Of a DNA stretch of 64,000 bases, positions 1 through 11,734 are shown in pieces. The stretch is taken from contig NC_083689.1 in assembly GCF_033118175.1 (NCBI RefSeq), forward strand, positions 23,852,501 to 23,916,500, in the 5' to 3' direction. Under the pieces are notes generated by a model, which ran no database searches, was not told where the DNA came from, and worked only from the letters and a program-made list of their open reading frames with translations. This stretch comes from Dama dama (lineage: Eukaryota; Chordata; Mammalia; Artiodactyla; Cervidae). Position 1 is the stretch's first letter. Each line of letters begins with the position of its first letter. A program made the translations under genes and the position numbers.

Positions 1-195
1 CCGTGATGCTGAGAAAGATTGAAGGCAGGAGGAGAAGGGGAGAACAAAGGATGAGACGGTTGGATGGCATCACTGACTGGATGGACATGAGTTTGAGCAA
101 GCTCCGGGAGCTGGTGATGGACAGGGAAGCCTGGCGTGCCGCAGTCCATGGGAATCACAGAGTCGGACACGACTGAGCCACTGAACTGAACTGGA
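1..195 (+). repeat. BovB 3' end / ART2-type repeat fragment
   Basis: The stretch carries the typical wording of the ruminant BovB LINE tail (acatgagtttgagcaagctc, then gagtcggacacgactgagc). It runs off the left edge of the window. Confidence 0.8.
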
Positions 196-362
196 TGGTT
201 CATGGCGGCTCCATCCACTGTAAGCGTAGGAAACCTTGCGCTTATCCTGATCGGAACTCTCCCAAATGCCATATGCAATCCAGGTGCAAATCCTGTTCGT
301 TCCACCTTCAAAATTAACTCAGAATCTGAATATTTCTCTTTGCCTCCACCGTCCCTCCGGTC

Positions 363-490
363 TGTTTCCTTTTTTGGTGGGGAGGAGAGCCATACAGCAG
401 GTGGGATCTTAGTTCCCTAACCAGGGAGCAAACCTGAGCCCCCTGCACTGGGAGTGTGTCTTAATCACCGGACCACCAGGGAAGTCCCAT
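363..490 (-). repeat. tRNA-Glu-derived SINE fragment (CHR type)
   Basis: The reverse strand reads gggacttccctggtggtcc at its start and keeps the tRNA B-box-like region. This is the standard cetartiodactyl SINE head. Confidence 0.8.
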
Positions 491-564
491 AAAGTGTTTG
501 TTAAATGAATAAATAAATGAATGAATAAATGACTAGGTCAAGTCCTTTTTTCATTCCTCCCTAT

Positions 565-1240
565 CTAGCATTTAGCTAGTCCATTGGCCACGCCCCTGAG
601 ACTTGACCACGCCCCAGGAACACTAAGCAAGGGGCGTAGCTTGCCGGCCCCACCTCTCGGCTGAATCGGGACAAACCATTTCCATTCGTCGTACCGGGTG
701 GGGAGGCCGGAGAGGAAATCTCTTGCGTGTAAAGGATGGAAGCTGCTCTTCCCTTTCCCTGAGAAGTGCCCGTAGATTCCTCCTGAGGTGTGAGTGTGAG
801 CTATGGCACCGTTGCTAACTCGGGCTTGCGGGCCCACTCACGCTGCGGAGCCTTAGATTGGATCCTCCCTCAGCGCTGCGTTGGTGCCGTCCGGCCTGGT
901 CACGCGGGCGGCAAGATGGCGGCCCCCAGAGCGCTGTAGCAGTGTCGCGGTTGGCGAAGTGTTGGTGGCAGCGGCCGCGGAGCGGGCGGTCCCGTGGATC
1001 CTCCGATCTGGTAGCTCACTGGGGTGTTCCGGAGGCGAGGGGGACGAGGAGGACGCCTCACTGGGGTCCCGGCGCTGGGATTCTTTCGCTGGGGAGTAGA
1101 AACGCCTCCCTTCTGGGACGTCCCGGCGAACTATTTCGCTCCAGTTCTGCAGACCCTGTCTCCGGAAATGCGCGTAGTGAAGAATCAGCACGTGGGGCGC
1201 GGGGGAAGGTCCCATGTTGGGTGACTTCTTTCTCGGGGTT
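565..1240 (+). promoter_or_regulatory. DOHH: CpG island, probable DOHH promoter and 5'UTR exon
   Basis: A GC-rich, CpG-dense block about 3 kb upstream of the DOHH start codon. It holds an inverted CCAAT box (583-587), two KLF/Sp-type CCACGCCCC boxes (588-596 and 607-615) and a YY1-type element (912-924). YY1 elements of this form often sit at or just after the start site of housekeeping genes. I infer that transcription starts here and that an untranslated exon 1 splices to the coding exon at about 4234. I could not fix the exon 1 donor. Confidence 0.65.
912..924 (+). promoter_or_regulatory. YY1-type site
   Basis: CAAGATGGCGGCC matches the YY1 core AAGATGGCGGC exactly and lies in the CpG island. 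Initiator-proximal placement is inferred. Confidence 0.6.
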
Positions 1241-1294
1241 CTGGGAGAACCAAACTGTGAAGCATCAGGTTCTGGAGGACACACGTAAACGGAT

Positions 1295-1440
1295 CTTGTT
1301 TTTCAGTCGCTTAGTTGTGTCTGACACTTTGCTGCCCCATGGATTGCAGCATGTCAGACTTTCCTTTCCTTCATCATCTCCCGGAGTTCGCTTAAACTCA
1401 TGTCCATTGAGTCGGTGATGCCATGAGATATCAGTTCCTG
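1295..1440 (-). repeat. BovB/Bov-A type fragment
   Basis: The reverse complement matches the BovB tail (gacatgagtttaagcgaact and a degenerate gagtcggacac-type end). It lies in DOHH intron 1, just past the CpG island. Confidence 0.65.
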
Positions 1441-2317
1441 GGAGTCTTTTCCTAGGAGCTTTGGGGAGCCGGTCGTTGCTGGGGGATTCTGGGAGCTGCC
1501 CCGTGTTGGGGCGACCTGCCTTTTAGCGGGGGCGGGGGGGGGGTTAGTTATCGGAGGTCTTTTTGTTGGGAATTCTTGGTTTAGAGGGGGCGGATTTCGG
1601 GAATTCGGAACTTCCCGTCTTCCATTCCTTACTCATGCTTCATTGAAGTCTTGTCTCTGAGACACAACTTTGCAGGGGCGAGCGGATTCCCCTATGCCTT
1701 GATTGGGGACTGATCTCTGTAACCCCACGTTCACACCCTTGTCCCCCTTCCCACTGAAAAAATGGACCTAGAATTATGAGTAGTGGGCGTCCAGGTGGCC
1801 AGGTGTACCCCGCGACACGCACACTTTACCCTCCTGAACACAGAAGTGGATGTTGGGCTACACGCAGAAGTAAGTTAACACCAGCTCTGGTTTATCAAAT
1901 GCATAGTAAGTACCAGCGGTGGTATTAAGTGCTCTGTGGGTGTTATTCCATTCGCAGCAACTCAGTGAGTTCCCTGTGCCCCTTAAACCCGTTTTGCAGA
2001 TGATACAGAGTTATACTGTGTATAAGGTGCTCAGTACCCTGCCTGGCAGGCAGTGGATAATCAGTTCATTCAACAATACTTAAGTGCCTGCTGCTGTGGG
2101 TACAGACACTGTGCTAGGCCTTGGGGACACAGCAGGAAGCAAAATAGTGTTTCTCCTTTGTGTCTCGAAGGAGTCCCTGCACAGACCGGGAGTCAGGAGT
2201 CCTGACTTGGCTGTGTGACCCCAGACAGGTCACAGCTCATCTGTTGTAGAACAATGAGTCGAATCTGGATGATCCCTAATGAGCTTACTCACCCGTGGCT
2301 TCTGCAGTTTCTGATGG

Positions 2318-2473
2318 TCCCTCTTTTGTGTTTATTTATGTATTCATTTATTCATTTGGCTGTGCCGAATCTCAGTTGTGGCGCAAGGGGTCTAGTTCCC
2401 TGACCAGGGTTCAAAGCCAGGTCCTGCATTGGGAGCTCAGAAACTTAGCCAGCGGGCCAACAGGAAAGTCCCT
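2318..2473 (-). repeat. CHR-type tRNA SINE
   Basis: Reverse-strand tRNA-Glu SINE with its A/T-rich tail at the left and the ctttcctg-type head at the right. Confidence 0.7.
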
Positions 2474-2689
2474 GATGATCCCTGTTTTGAGTGCCACCTC
2501 CTTTGATGGTCACCTGTGCTCAGACAACCGCACCTCCCTTATTATACCAGGTTGGCCCTACTGGCTCCGCTGGGAGCCACAGCCTGCTGGTCAGGTTCAC
2601 GAAGCGTCCTTACTGGTCTGGAGGATGAAGACCAGCCTCAGCTGCGCCCTTTCATTTTAATCCTTTCAACCCTGCGTTTGTGGTTTAGA

Positions 2690-2905
2690 CCTTGACTCTG
2701 GAGCCCAGCTGCCGGGATCTCTAACTCTTCACTGGGCTCTTAGGCAAGTGCTTCACCTCTCTGTGGTTGGTGGCCCTCCTGTGAAACACTGACGACCATG
2801 GTGCTTGTCTCAAAGGGTTATGGAGAGGACGGAGCGAGTTTAGGAGTGTCAGGGCTTAGAACAGATGACTGGCATGTAGCGCATCCTGTGTAAATGTCAG
2901 TTGCT
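2690..2905 (+). repeat. MIR element
   Basis: It has the MIR core pattern: loss of tail around gcaagtgcttcacctctctg, then the ggtt-atggagag segment. An ancient mammalian SINE. Confidence 0.6.
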
Positions 2906-2934
2906 ATTTTTGTTATGGTCATTGTTCTTTTTAA

Positions 2935-3122
2935 TTTTTTTTTTTTTTTAATGTAGATGATTTTTAAAGTCTTTGTTGAATTTGTTACAATATTGCTTCT
3001 GTTTTATGTCTTGGCATTTTGGCCGCAAGGCATGTGGGATCTCAACTTTCCAACTAGGGATGGAACCCACACCCTGTGGGTTGGAAGGCAAATTTTTAAC
3101 CACAGGACAGCCAGGGAAGTCC
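2935..3122 (-). repeat. CHR-type tRNA SINE
   Basis: T-rich tail at the left and the agccagggaagtccc head at the right, on the reverse strand. Confidence 0.7.
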
Positions 3123-3132
3123 CTTACTTTTC

Positions 3133-3413
3133 TTTAAAAAAAAAAATTTATTGTTTATTTTTTGGTTGTGCTGGGTCTTGCAGGCTTTCTCTAATTGCCG
3201 TGTGTGGTCTTCTCATTGCGGTGACTTCTCCTGTTGTGGAGCACGGGCTCTAGGCCGCTCTCGGGCTTTGGTATGGCAGCACCCTGGCTCAGCAGCTGTG
3301 GCTCGCAGGCTTAGTTGCCCCACAGCCTGTGACATCTTCCCGGACCAGGGATCAAATCAGTGTCCCTTGCATTGGCAGGCAGATTCTTAACCGCTGGACC
3401 GCCAGGGAAGTCC
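3133..3413 (-). repeat. Near full-length CHR-2-like SINE
   Basis: The complete reverse-strand pattern is present: poly(A) tail, the ggttgtgctgggtctt region, cttctcattgcggtgacttc, and the head gaccgccagggaagtcc. Confidence 0.8.
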
Positions 3414-3509
3414 ATGGTCATTGTTCTTATTCAGGAATTGTGTGTTGGGAGTACAGGGGTGACTAGCACTCAGTCCCTGCCTTCAGAGTTTTAGCAGCTT
3501 ACCAACAAC

Positions 3510-3603
3510 AACAATGTAGGATCTTAGCTCCCCGACCAGGGATGGAACCTGCGTACCCTGCACTGGAAGGCGGATTCTTAACCACTAGACCACCGGGGAC
3601 GTC
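3510..3603 (-). repeat. CHR-type SINE fragment
   Basis: Short tRNA-related segment ending in accaccggggacgtcc. Diverged. Confidence 0.65.
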
Positions 3604-4233
3604 CTCAGCAGCTCTAAACAGTAGTAATGCTATTTTTCAGTCTCTGTGGGTCAGGGATCCAGGCCTGGTTTAGCCGGGTGGCTGTGGCTCTGATCTCTGA
3701 TCTCGCATGAGGTTGCATGCAGACCCTGGCCGGGCATCATCATCTGAGGGCTGGGCTGGGGCTGGGGATGGGAGGCTTCAGTTTCTCCACCATGTGGGCC
3801 CCTGGAGCCACAAGGAGGAAGCCACAGGGTCCCTTACGACCCTCCCACGTCACATTGCCTTTTCTCTTATATCCCGTTATTCACCCGGGTCAGCCCTATT
3901 CACTGTGGGGTGGGGGGTGAGGTCCACACAGTCCACAAACACCAGGAGGTGAGGGTCCCTGAAGACCATGTTGGGGACCAGTCTCCACAGCCCCTCTGGC
4001 TGCTGTGTGGCTAGCAGACCAGCTGAGGTCATTGGTGATGTAGATCGAGGCCACAGGTCCAGAGAGGAAAAGGGCTTAGGGAAGGCCACACAGCAGGTAG
4101 GCAGGGCCAGACCCAGACACCCAGGCTGTTCTGCAGTTTGGAAACCACCCCGCTGAGGTCCTAACTCGGAGATGAACGAGTCAGCTAGCAGCAAATGGCA
4201 CCTTTAACATGGCATCTCGGTTTCCGCCCCCAG

Positions 4234-4567
4234 CAGGTTCTCAAGCTGAGAGTCCCCTGCTTTAGCCCAAGTGGGGAGGAAGGCAGCATCGCCATGGTGA
4301 CGGAGCAGGAGGTGGAGGCAGTGGGGCAGACACTGGTTGACCCCCAGCAGCCCCTGCAGGCCCGCTTCCGGGCACTGTTCACACTGCGTGGGCTCGGGGG
4401 CCCAGTGGCCATTGCCTGGATTAGCCGGGCCTTCGATGATGACTCAGCCCTGCTCAAGCATGAGCTGGCCTACTGCCTGGGCCAAATGCAGGACCGGCGG
4501 GCCATCCCCGTGCTGCTGGACGTGCTGCGGGACACCCAGCAGGAGCCCATGGTGCGCCACGAGGCAG
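4234..4567 (+). CDS. DOHH: DOHH exon 2 (first coding exon)
   Basis: Coding from the ATG at 4294. It encodes residues 1-91 and includes the first two His-Glu pairs. The acceptor is a tandem CAGCAG at 4231-4236, so the 5'UTR may start at 4234 or 4237. The donor after position 4567 is gtgagc. Confidence 0.93.
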
Positions 4568-7500
4568 GTGAGCGGGGACGAGGTGCGGGTATGCCTGGTG
4601 AGCACTGGGAGGGGTGGGTGGTGAATGCCTCCGACCATCTCTGCCCCACGTCTCAGCTCTGCTGCCGAAGCAGGAGAGCCAATAAACCCCAGGTAATAGA
4701 TGGGCGTTGCCTTCAGCCAGTCCAGCTTTATGGGCCCTGAGATATGAATTTCACGAGTCATAAATTGTGATCCCTTTGTTTTTGTTTTTATTTTTTTGGT
4801 CGCTCCATGTGGCATTTGGTATCTTAGCTCTTTCACCAGGGATTGAACCCACACCCCTTGCATTGGAAGCTCAGAGTCTTTACCATTGGACCACCTGAAG
4901 TCCCTGGTCTCTTTGATTAAAAGAAAATACACAGACAATGCGGGAGACCTGGGCTTGATCCCTGGGTCAGGAAGATCCCCTGGGGAAGGAAATGACAACC
5001 CACTCCAGTATTCTTGCCTGGAGAATCCTATGAACAGGGGAGCCTGGCAGGCTACAGTCCATGGGGTTGCCAAGAGACGGACACGACTGAGTGACTTAAA
5101 AAAAAAAACAGTTAAAATTGGAAATACCATTCTTTGCTCATACAAAGACAGGCAGTGGCCATAGACGGCCAACCCGAGGTTACTCAGTCACTTCACTTAC
5201 TGGACAATTTTTTTTCTTTTTATGGCCACTCCAGATGGCTTGTGGGATCTTAGTTCCTCAACCAGGGATCAAACCTGTGCCCTCTGCAGAGAAGGCATGG
5301 AGTCCTAACCGCTGGACTGCCAGGAAATTCACTGGACAAATCATCTACTGTGGGCCAGGTGCTGTTCTCACAAGAGACTCAGATAGCCAGTGAGGGGCTG
5401 TGTTTCCATTTATGATTGTTCTTGGTCCTTTTGAATATTTCCCCAAGATAGTCTCCAGCTTTGCCAGGCTGCCTTGGACTCCTCTCAGGATCCCAACCAT
5501 TGACTCCACTGGGAGCTCTCCTTACAGAGAAATGTTTGAACCCAAACCTCGATTTCTTGTGTGTGATTTTCTGGAATACCCAGTCATGTTATGGTGTAAA
5601 CGCTTACCTAAGTGTGAAGGAGGAAAATAAAGCCTGGGAGGGGGTACCAGAGGTGTTGCCTTTTTTTTTTTGCCTTTCCATGGGATGTGTGGGATCCTAG
5701 TTCCCTGACCAGGGATTGAACCTGCGCCCAGTGCATTTGAAGCTCAGAGTCTCAACCACTGAACCACCAGGGAAGTCCAGCATTGCTGTTTTTAATTGCT
5801 GGACAGAGATCCAAGTGGAGTAAGGGAGTAATCTAGGTAGTTGTCTGGGGAAAGGGGTTCTGGGTGGTGCAAAGGCCCTGAGGCAGGATGGTGCCTGTCT
5901 GCTGACCCTCCTTGCCCACATGGCAGCTTGGAAACCTCCTCCAGGTTTTCAGGGCTCTCCTTGATGGACTCGACTCAGTGGAATGTTCTTGGCTCTCACC
6001 ACCCATGTCCCCAAGTTGTAAGGACATGCTTTTCTGCGTCTCCCCTCTGGGCCATGAGCTCTAGGGCTGTGGGCCAGTGTGGGGTCTGAGCCAGGTTCCA
6101 GCAAAGTCTGATTTCTGGGGAAGGGACACTCATTGGTGCAGATTGATTCAGGGCTGGACTGGTCCCTGCTCCAAAACTCATGGCTGGGTGGCCCATCCAC
6201 AGGACACAGGCAGGGGCAGTGGGGGAAGGCATCTGAGGTGTTTCCTCACCAGCCAGTGTGCACTCTCTGCCCTGTTCTTTTCAGGGGAGGCTCTGGGGGC
6301 CATTGGGGACCCAGAGGTGCTGGAGATCCTGAAGCAGTACTCTACTGACCCTGTTGTCGAGGTAACGCAGCACCCCCCCATGCCCACCCCCATCTCGGGT
6401 CCAGGAACTGACCTCAGACCCTGTGTCTGGTTGCCAGAGTGACCACCTGGCCCAGGGATGCTGAAAGAGGGCTGCAGTCAGGATGGACGCCGGCTACTGC
6501 CTCTTTGGGCAAAACTGGACTCTTCACTTTTAAAAAACTGAATTCTTGATTCACATGTAACACCTACCCTGCTCCACTGGCGCCAGCCCAGCCCCCACTC
6601 ACCTCTCCCCTAGCCTCCCATGGGCAGTCCCTCCATCGTGTAGATTTCCCAACCCACCCACCTCTTCATCTCCGCCCAGCCTCATCCAATGTCTCCCTGC
6701 CGCGTTCCTTAGTTTTTCTTTAAACAACGACTTTATTGAGATGTGTCACATACCATAAAACTCACTCCCTGAAAGTGTGCATTTGGGTGGTTTTTAGTGG
6801 CTCAGCTGTTAAAGAATCCACCTGCAATGCCAGAGACCTGGGTTTGAACCCTGGGTTGGGAAGATCCCCTGGAGAAGGGAAAGACTACCCACTCCAGTAT
6901 TCTGGCCTAGAGAATTTCATTGGACTGTATAGTCCATGGCATCTCAGAGAGTCAGACACAATTGAGCGACTTTGACTTTCACTTCGTACATCCATAGAGT
7001 TATAAAACCATCATCACTGTCTGATTCCCAGAACAGGCCATCCCCCCAGAAGGAAGCCCCATCCCCATAAGCAGTCACTCCCCACCCCTCCCCCAGCCCC
7101 TGACCTCCAGGAACCCACTCTCTGTGTCTGAGGACCTGCCTGCTCTGCACGTTTCCCGTCAGTGGAATCACACCCTGTGTGTCCTTCTGTGTCTGCTTCT
7201 CTCACTGAGCACCGTGGTCTCAGGGTCCATCCACATGGTAGCAGGTGTCTGGACTTCTCCCCTTTTCAGGGCTGAGTGATGCTCCTGTGTGTGGAGGGAT
7301 CACTTTTATTTATCATCCATCATCTGTTAACCTATTCTCTGCCTCAAGACTCATGGTTTGTCATCACCTTTAGGACAGTAGTCTTAAGCAGTCTGGCCTG
7401 GCCTCCTCAGGTCATGTCTGTTGCTGGCACCCCCCTGACAGTCCTGCCTTGGGGCCTTTGCACTGGCTGATCCCACCTGATGCTTTTCTCACTGGTCACC

Positions 7501-9425
7501 TCCAAGTGACTCCTCCTGACCCACTGTTCCCCTATCACTCCCTGATCACAGCAGTCCCTGCTGGTTGTTTCCAGCCTGGAAGGATCAATTAGTCCAGAGT
7601 CTGTGGGCTCTGCCCCTGCTAAACTGGGAGCCCTGAGGGCTGGAGGGGGAGCTGGCATGTCCACTCCCTTCCTTCCCGTCCCCAGTGGCCGCCTGTGTGC
7701 CCCTCTCCCTGCAGGTGGCCGAGACATGCCAGCTGGCTGTCCGGCGGCTGGAGTGGCTGCAGCAGCACAGGGGGGAGTCAGCGGTCCGGGGGCCCTACCT
7801 GTCTGTGGACCCGGCCCCGCCCGCTGAGGAGCGCGACCTGGGGCGGCTGCGGGAGGCGCTGCTGGACGAGGCCCGGCCACTGTTCGACCGATACCGAGCC
7901 ATGTTCGCCCTGCGCAACGCAGGAGGCAAGGAGGCCGCCCTGGCACTGGCCGAAGGTGAGGAGGGGCTTCGGGGGTTGGGGTCGGGGCCTTTGGGGAGGC
8001 CCTGTGGCCACATCTGTTGCATAGAGCTGCATAGCATCCTGGGGCAGGTGCTCTTATTACCCCCACTTCCCCGTAGTGGGAGCCTAGGCCCAGAGAGGCA
8101 GAGGGACTTGTCCAAGGTCACACAGCAGTCTCAGTTGCAGAGTTTGGGTTTGACCCCAGGGGCCCCCATTACCGTTACTGGTGGCATTTTCATCTCAGCT
8201 CTGCAGGGAGCCCTGTGCAGGTCTGAGGGGCTGTGGCTCCTCCAGCAGAAAAGAAGAGGAGGGGCCTCTGGGAATCCTGGGGTCCCTTGCTCCCTTCCCC
8301 CACGCCTGAGGTGGCTGCTTCTGGTCCACAGAGCGCTCAGAGCCCCTCTGTCTTCCTAGAGCTTCCTGTCTGGCCAGGGAGGTGCTGGGACATCACCACC
8401 ACATGGACTCAGGGCGGGAGTGCAGAGGAGGCAGGTGTGGGTTTGTCCTGGGTGGTTGCCTGGAGCAGCAGCTGCACAGTCAGGCGGGCTGGCCTCCAGT
8501 CCCAGCTCTGCCTCCAGAGGACATCGGATCACAGGCAGGTCACTCCCAGGTCCAAGGGTTGGGGCCCCGTCAGGAGAAGTGTGGCCCCTCTGTGTGGCTC
8601 TGCTGGTGAAAGGCCCGGGACTCTGCCTATCAGGGTCACAAAGACTATAGAGTGTGGGGATCGTGCAGGAAATGACCCAGAAGCACAAATGTATAAGATG
8701 CCTGCAAATCGCACTGGGCGGTGGGGGCACAGTACGGAGTTGGGGGTGCAGGGGGACAGGACCGGAAGGAGGAGGCCATGCCCAGTCTGGCCCCCGGGGA
8801 GGCGGGCGGGAGGGCTGAGTTTCCAGTGCCCGGATGGGCCCACCCTGCCTCCCCAGTCCCTCTTGTGGCATAGGTCCCACCTCTGAACTCCGGGACTGGC
8901 GGGGGTGGGGTGTTGGGGAGTGCTCCCAGATACAGGAACCCCCTTTCGACCCCTCTCGGTCCCTCTGTCCCCCGGTGCCCCCTGCCAGGCCCCCTCCTCA
9001 CTCTGTGGTGACCCCAGCCCGTGACCTCCTTCCCCTCTAGGCCTGCGCTGCGGCAGCGCCCTCTTCCGCCATGAGATCGGCTACGTTCTGGGCCAAATGC
9101 AGCAGGAGGCGGCAGTGCCCCAGCTGGCGGCGGCCCTGGCGCGGCTCACCGAGAGCCCCATGGTACGACATGAGTGCGCCGAGGCCCTGGGGGCCATCGC
9201 CCGGCCTGCCTGCCTGGCCGCCCTGCGGGCCCACGTGGCCGACCCTGAGCGTGTGGTGCGGGAGAGCTGCGAGGTGGCCCTGGACATGTATGAGCACGAG
9301 ACTGGGTCGACCTTCCAGTATGCGGACGGCCTGGAGCGGCTGCGCTCACCCCTCTCCTAGGGCCTCCTCCCGGCCGTCTCCCATCTTGGACTCGGCGCAT
9401 AAACCGTGTTGGAGTGAATCAGATC
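4234..9425 (+). CDS. DOHH: Deoxyhypusine hydroxylase gene (coding exons 2-5)
   Basis: DOHH is a cytosolic, non-heme diiron monooxygenase. It hydroxylates the deoxyhypusine side chain of eIF5A, the last step of hypusine synthesis. Coding segments are 4294-4567, 6285-6361, 7715-7955 and 9041-9360, all with GT-AG junctions and matching phases, giving 303 residues plus TAG. The protein is two blocks of E-Z type HEAT repeats joined by a linker around residues 135-160. All four His-Glu iron ligand pairs are present: H56-E57, H89-E90, H208-E209 and H241-E242. The ATG at 4294 is chosen because it opens the conserved MVTEQEV start and has G at -3 and +4. The human protein, from memory, is 302 aa; the extra residue falls in the linker. 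The identification is secure. Confidence 0.96.
4775..4905 (-). repeat. CHR-type tRNA SINE
   Basis: Reverse-strand SINE in DOHH intron 2, with a T-rich left end and a head resembling ggacttcaggtggtcc. Confidence 0.7.
4936..5110 (+). repeat. Bov-tA SINE
   Basis: Carries gaagatcccctggggaagg, the cactccagtattcttgcctg motif and the ggacacgactgagtgactt end, then a short poly(A). Confidence 0.85.
5205..5335 (-). repeat. CHR-type tRNA SINE
   Basis: Reverse-strand tRNA SINE (tgtgggatcttagttcctca, then ctgccaggaaattc). Confidence 0.75.
5658..5780 (-). repeat. CHR-type tRNA SINE
   Basis: Reverse-strand SINE ending ccaccagggaagtcc. The left T-tract is its tail. Confidence 0.75.
6285..6361 (+). CDS. 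DOHH: DOHH exon 3
   Basis: 77 nt. It encodes residues 92-117 (GEALGAIGDPEVLEIL region) and completes the first HEAT block. The acceptor is ttttcag and the donor is gtaacg. It enters in phase 1 and leaves in phase 0. Confidence 0.93.
6715..7290 (-). repeat. L1 3' end interrupted by a SINE
   Basis: The two outer parts (6715-6790 and 6985-7290) read on the reverse strand as an old L1 3'UTR (ttgagatgtgtcacataccataaa; gggtccatccacatggtagc). A Bov-tA at about 6790-6985 splits them. Confidence 0.7.
6790..6985 (+). repeat. Bov-tA SINE nested in L1
   Basis: A full tRNA head plus the Bov-A unit (cactccagtattctggccta; tcagacacaattgagcgact). Its position inside a split L1 shows that it is the younger insertion. 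Confidence 0.85.
7715..7955 (+). CDS. DOHH: DOHH exon 4
   Basis: 241 nt. It encodes residues 118-198: the end of the first HEAT block, the inter-domain linker (PYLSVDPAPPAEERD) and the start of the second block. The acceptor is ccctgcag and the donor is gtgagg. Confidence 0.93.
8040..8165 (+). repeat. MIR fragment
   Basis: MIR core: gggacttgtccaaggtcaca preceded by an agagaggcag run. In DOHH intron 4. Confidence 0.6.
9041..9360 (+). CDS. DOHH: DOHH exon 5 (last exon, coding part)
   Basis: 320 coding nt ending in TAG at 9358-9360. It encodes the second pair of iron-binding His-Glu motifs (FRHEIGYVLGQM and MVRHECAEALGA) and the conserved tail ALDMYEHETG. The acceptor is ccctctag. Confidence 0.94.
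9398..9403 (+). terminator. DOHH: Probable DOHH poly(A) signal (CATAAA variant)
   Basis: No AATAAA is seen close to the stop. CATAAA lies 38 bases after it and is followed by a gtgttggagtg GU-rich stretch, which would give a very short 3'UTR. Confidence 0.5.
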
Positions 9426-10139
9426 TTGCTTCCCTGTCTCCTGGCCCCTTTTGCATCTTGATTGCAGGCTCCCAGGGGCCACGCTGAAGTCACTTCTGCT
9501 GCTGAGCACGAGGCGGGGGGACCGAGGGGTTGTGGGAACAGAGCTGTGTTCTGGGGGGTCAGGGTGCGGTGGCCCAGCTTCTCTAGGAATGGAAGGGTGC
9601 AGGGAAGGCACTGTGGGGAAACCCAGGCCCCCAGGGTTGAGGGTGTTGGAGCTGTCCTTTGTGGGGTGGGGAGGTGGTCCCTGGGTGGGGTGGGATGGCT
9701 TGGAGCTAAGGGCTTAGGGAGGGCAAGCAGGTCCCAGGGACACAGCCTAGATGGACTATTAAATTATTTTTCCAAGCGATGACTCTCAGAGTGTGTTGGG
9801 GGGTGGCAGAGGTGAGGGACGGCAGCTCTAATGGAACATCTAAATGTGGGGGACAAAGGCGTGTAGAGAGCTCAGCTCTGGTGTCTGCCCTGCCCCAGAG
9901 ACTGTGTGACCAACCACAAGCCAGTGCTCCTGTTTCACCATCAATTCCCAGGAATAAAATCTGCCCAGCCAGTTCCCTCCAAGCCAGACCTCATCCTCGC
10001 CCAGCCTTTACTGGGGACATAAGGGAAGGGGTTTTGTGGTATGGCTGAGAGCTCGGGCTATGAGTTCCCATCCCACCTCCTTCCCCTACGTCCTCCACCT
10101 GCAGTCTCAAGCAGCCCATTTACCGTTTTGTAAAATGGA

Positions 10140-10405
10140 TGTTCGGAGAAGGCAATGGCAACCCACTCCAGTACTCTTGCCTGGAAAATCCCATGGGCAG
10201 AGGAGCCTGGTGGGCTGCAGTACATGGGGTCGCAAAGAGTCGGACACGACTGAGCTACTTCACTTTCACTTTTCACTTTCATTCATTGGAGAAGGAAATG
10301 GCAGCCCACTCCAGTGTTCTTGCCTAGAGAATCCCAGGGATGGCAGAGCCTGCTGGGCTGCCATCTATGGGTCGCACAGAGTCGGACACGACTGAAGTGA
10401 CTTAG
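10140..10405 (+). repeat. Bov-A2 dimeric SINE
   Basis: Two A units in tandem. Each holds cccactccagtnttcttgcc and agagtcggacacgactga, joined by the diagnostic cactttcacttttcactttc linker. Confidence 0.92.
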
Positions 10406-10909
10406 CAGCAGCAAAATGGGTGTTAACGAGAGAACTCATTTCATGTGTGACACATTTTCACACCAAGAAGTTCTCAGTTTCTACGTTGGCATCAGCTGGG
10501 TGTCTTACAACCCAGTTCAGTGCTGACACCATCTGCCCAGAGTAAGTGCAGACCCTCTGGGTTCAGGGGTCAGACCTGCCGAGTTGCCCCACTTCAGACC
10601 CTGGTCTCGAGTCTGGACCTCCAGTACTTCTGATCGACTGGTTATAATTTGGGGCTCCCACCACCCCCTCAAGTCAGGAAAACAATTTACTTACCTATTT
10701 ATCATAAAGGAGGCAAATGAACAGCCAGATGAAGAGGCGCAAAGTCCAGGAGGGTCCCCAGCACAGGCGCATCTGTCCTCGTGGAGTTTGGGGTGGATGC
10801 TCTCACCCGCCCGGAAGCTCTCCAAGCCCCTTCCCGTAGGGTTTTCGGCATGGGCGCGGTCTGTTAAGTCGCCGTTGGCAATTAGCTCAGTTCCCAGCCC
10901 CTCTCCCTG

Positions 10910-11118
10910 GGGTACACTCAGTTGTGTTTCAGTCGTACCTGACTCTGCGACCCCGTGGACTGTAGCCCGCCAGGCTCCTCTGTCCATGGAATTCTCCAGG
11001 CAAGAATACTGGAGTGGGTTGCCATGCTCTCCTCCGGGGCATCTTGACCCAGGGATCGAACCCGGGTCTCTTGCATTAGAGGCTGATTCTTTACCGTCTG
11101 AGCCACCCGGAAGCCCTC
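10910..11118 (-). repeat. Bov-tA SINE
   Basis: Reverse-strand Bov-A unit (caggcaagaatactggagtg) followed by the tRNA head ending in gagccacccggaagccc. Confidence 0.85.
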
Positions 11119-11444
11119 TCCCTGGGGTGGTGGGGCTGAAAGTTCCATCCCTCTATCCCAGAGTCGGTTCCCCATGCCACCGGGGCCCCCCAAACCAAAG
11201 CTGCCCCACCCCGTCTGCATCAGCTGACACACAGGTGTGGTAGAAAGAGGCTGATTACGAACCACAGAGGAGGCTTCCTTCATCCCATGACTCAGGAAAT
11301 TACAGGTTCTTGGAAGCTCCGTGCCAGGTGCCAGGATGAAGAACAAACAGATTTCCTGTTATCCTACAGCGTCACCCTCGGGTGCTGGCTGCGAGCCCCC
11401 TCCCTCAGTTTTCCCCAGGACCCCAGCCCGCCTTGTCAACTTGG

Positions 11445-11548
11445 CCCTGTGGCATGTGGGATCTTAGTACCTTGACCAGGGATCAAACCCATGTCCCCCA
11501 CATGGCAAGGCAAATTCCCAACCTCTGAACCACCAGGGAAGTCCCTGT
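11445..11548 (-). repeat. CHR-type tRNA SINE fragment
   Basis: Reverse-strand tRNA SINE ending accaccagggaagtccc. Confidence 0.75.
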
Positions 11549-11734
11549 AATTTAAGAGCAGAAAAACCAGCACCATCACACACAGTCCTGACCCCATGCC
11601 TTCCAGCTCTTGCACCCATAACCCCTAGGAAGTTGTCAGACCCTCGCCAGCCAGTTCTCGCCCAAACAGGTGCCAGCTAGGACTGCCCCTCAGTCCCCAG
11701 AACCGTCCTTGCCCACAGATGACCTGTGAGTGCG

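Larger units (their letters stand above)
1441..4233 (+). other. DOHH intron 1 with repeats
   Basis: This gap holds no coding signal I can support. It contains MIR-like ancient SINEs (about 1890-2135, 2150-2290 and 2690-2900) and the CHR-type SINEs listed separately. The short open frames here are chance or lie inside repeats. Confidence 0.6.

Noticed and set aside
4444..5172. A 242-codon open frame on -
   Set aside because: It is the reverse of DOHH exon 2 joined to reverse-read SINEs.
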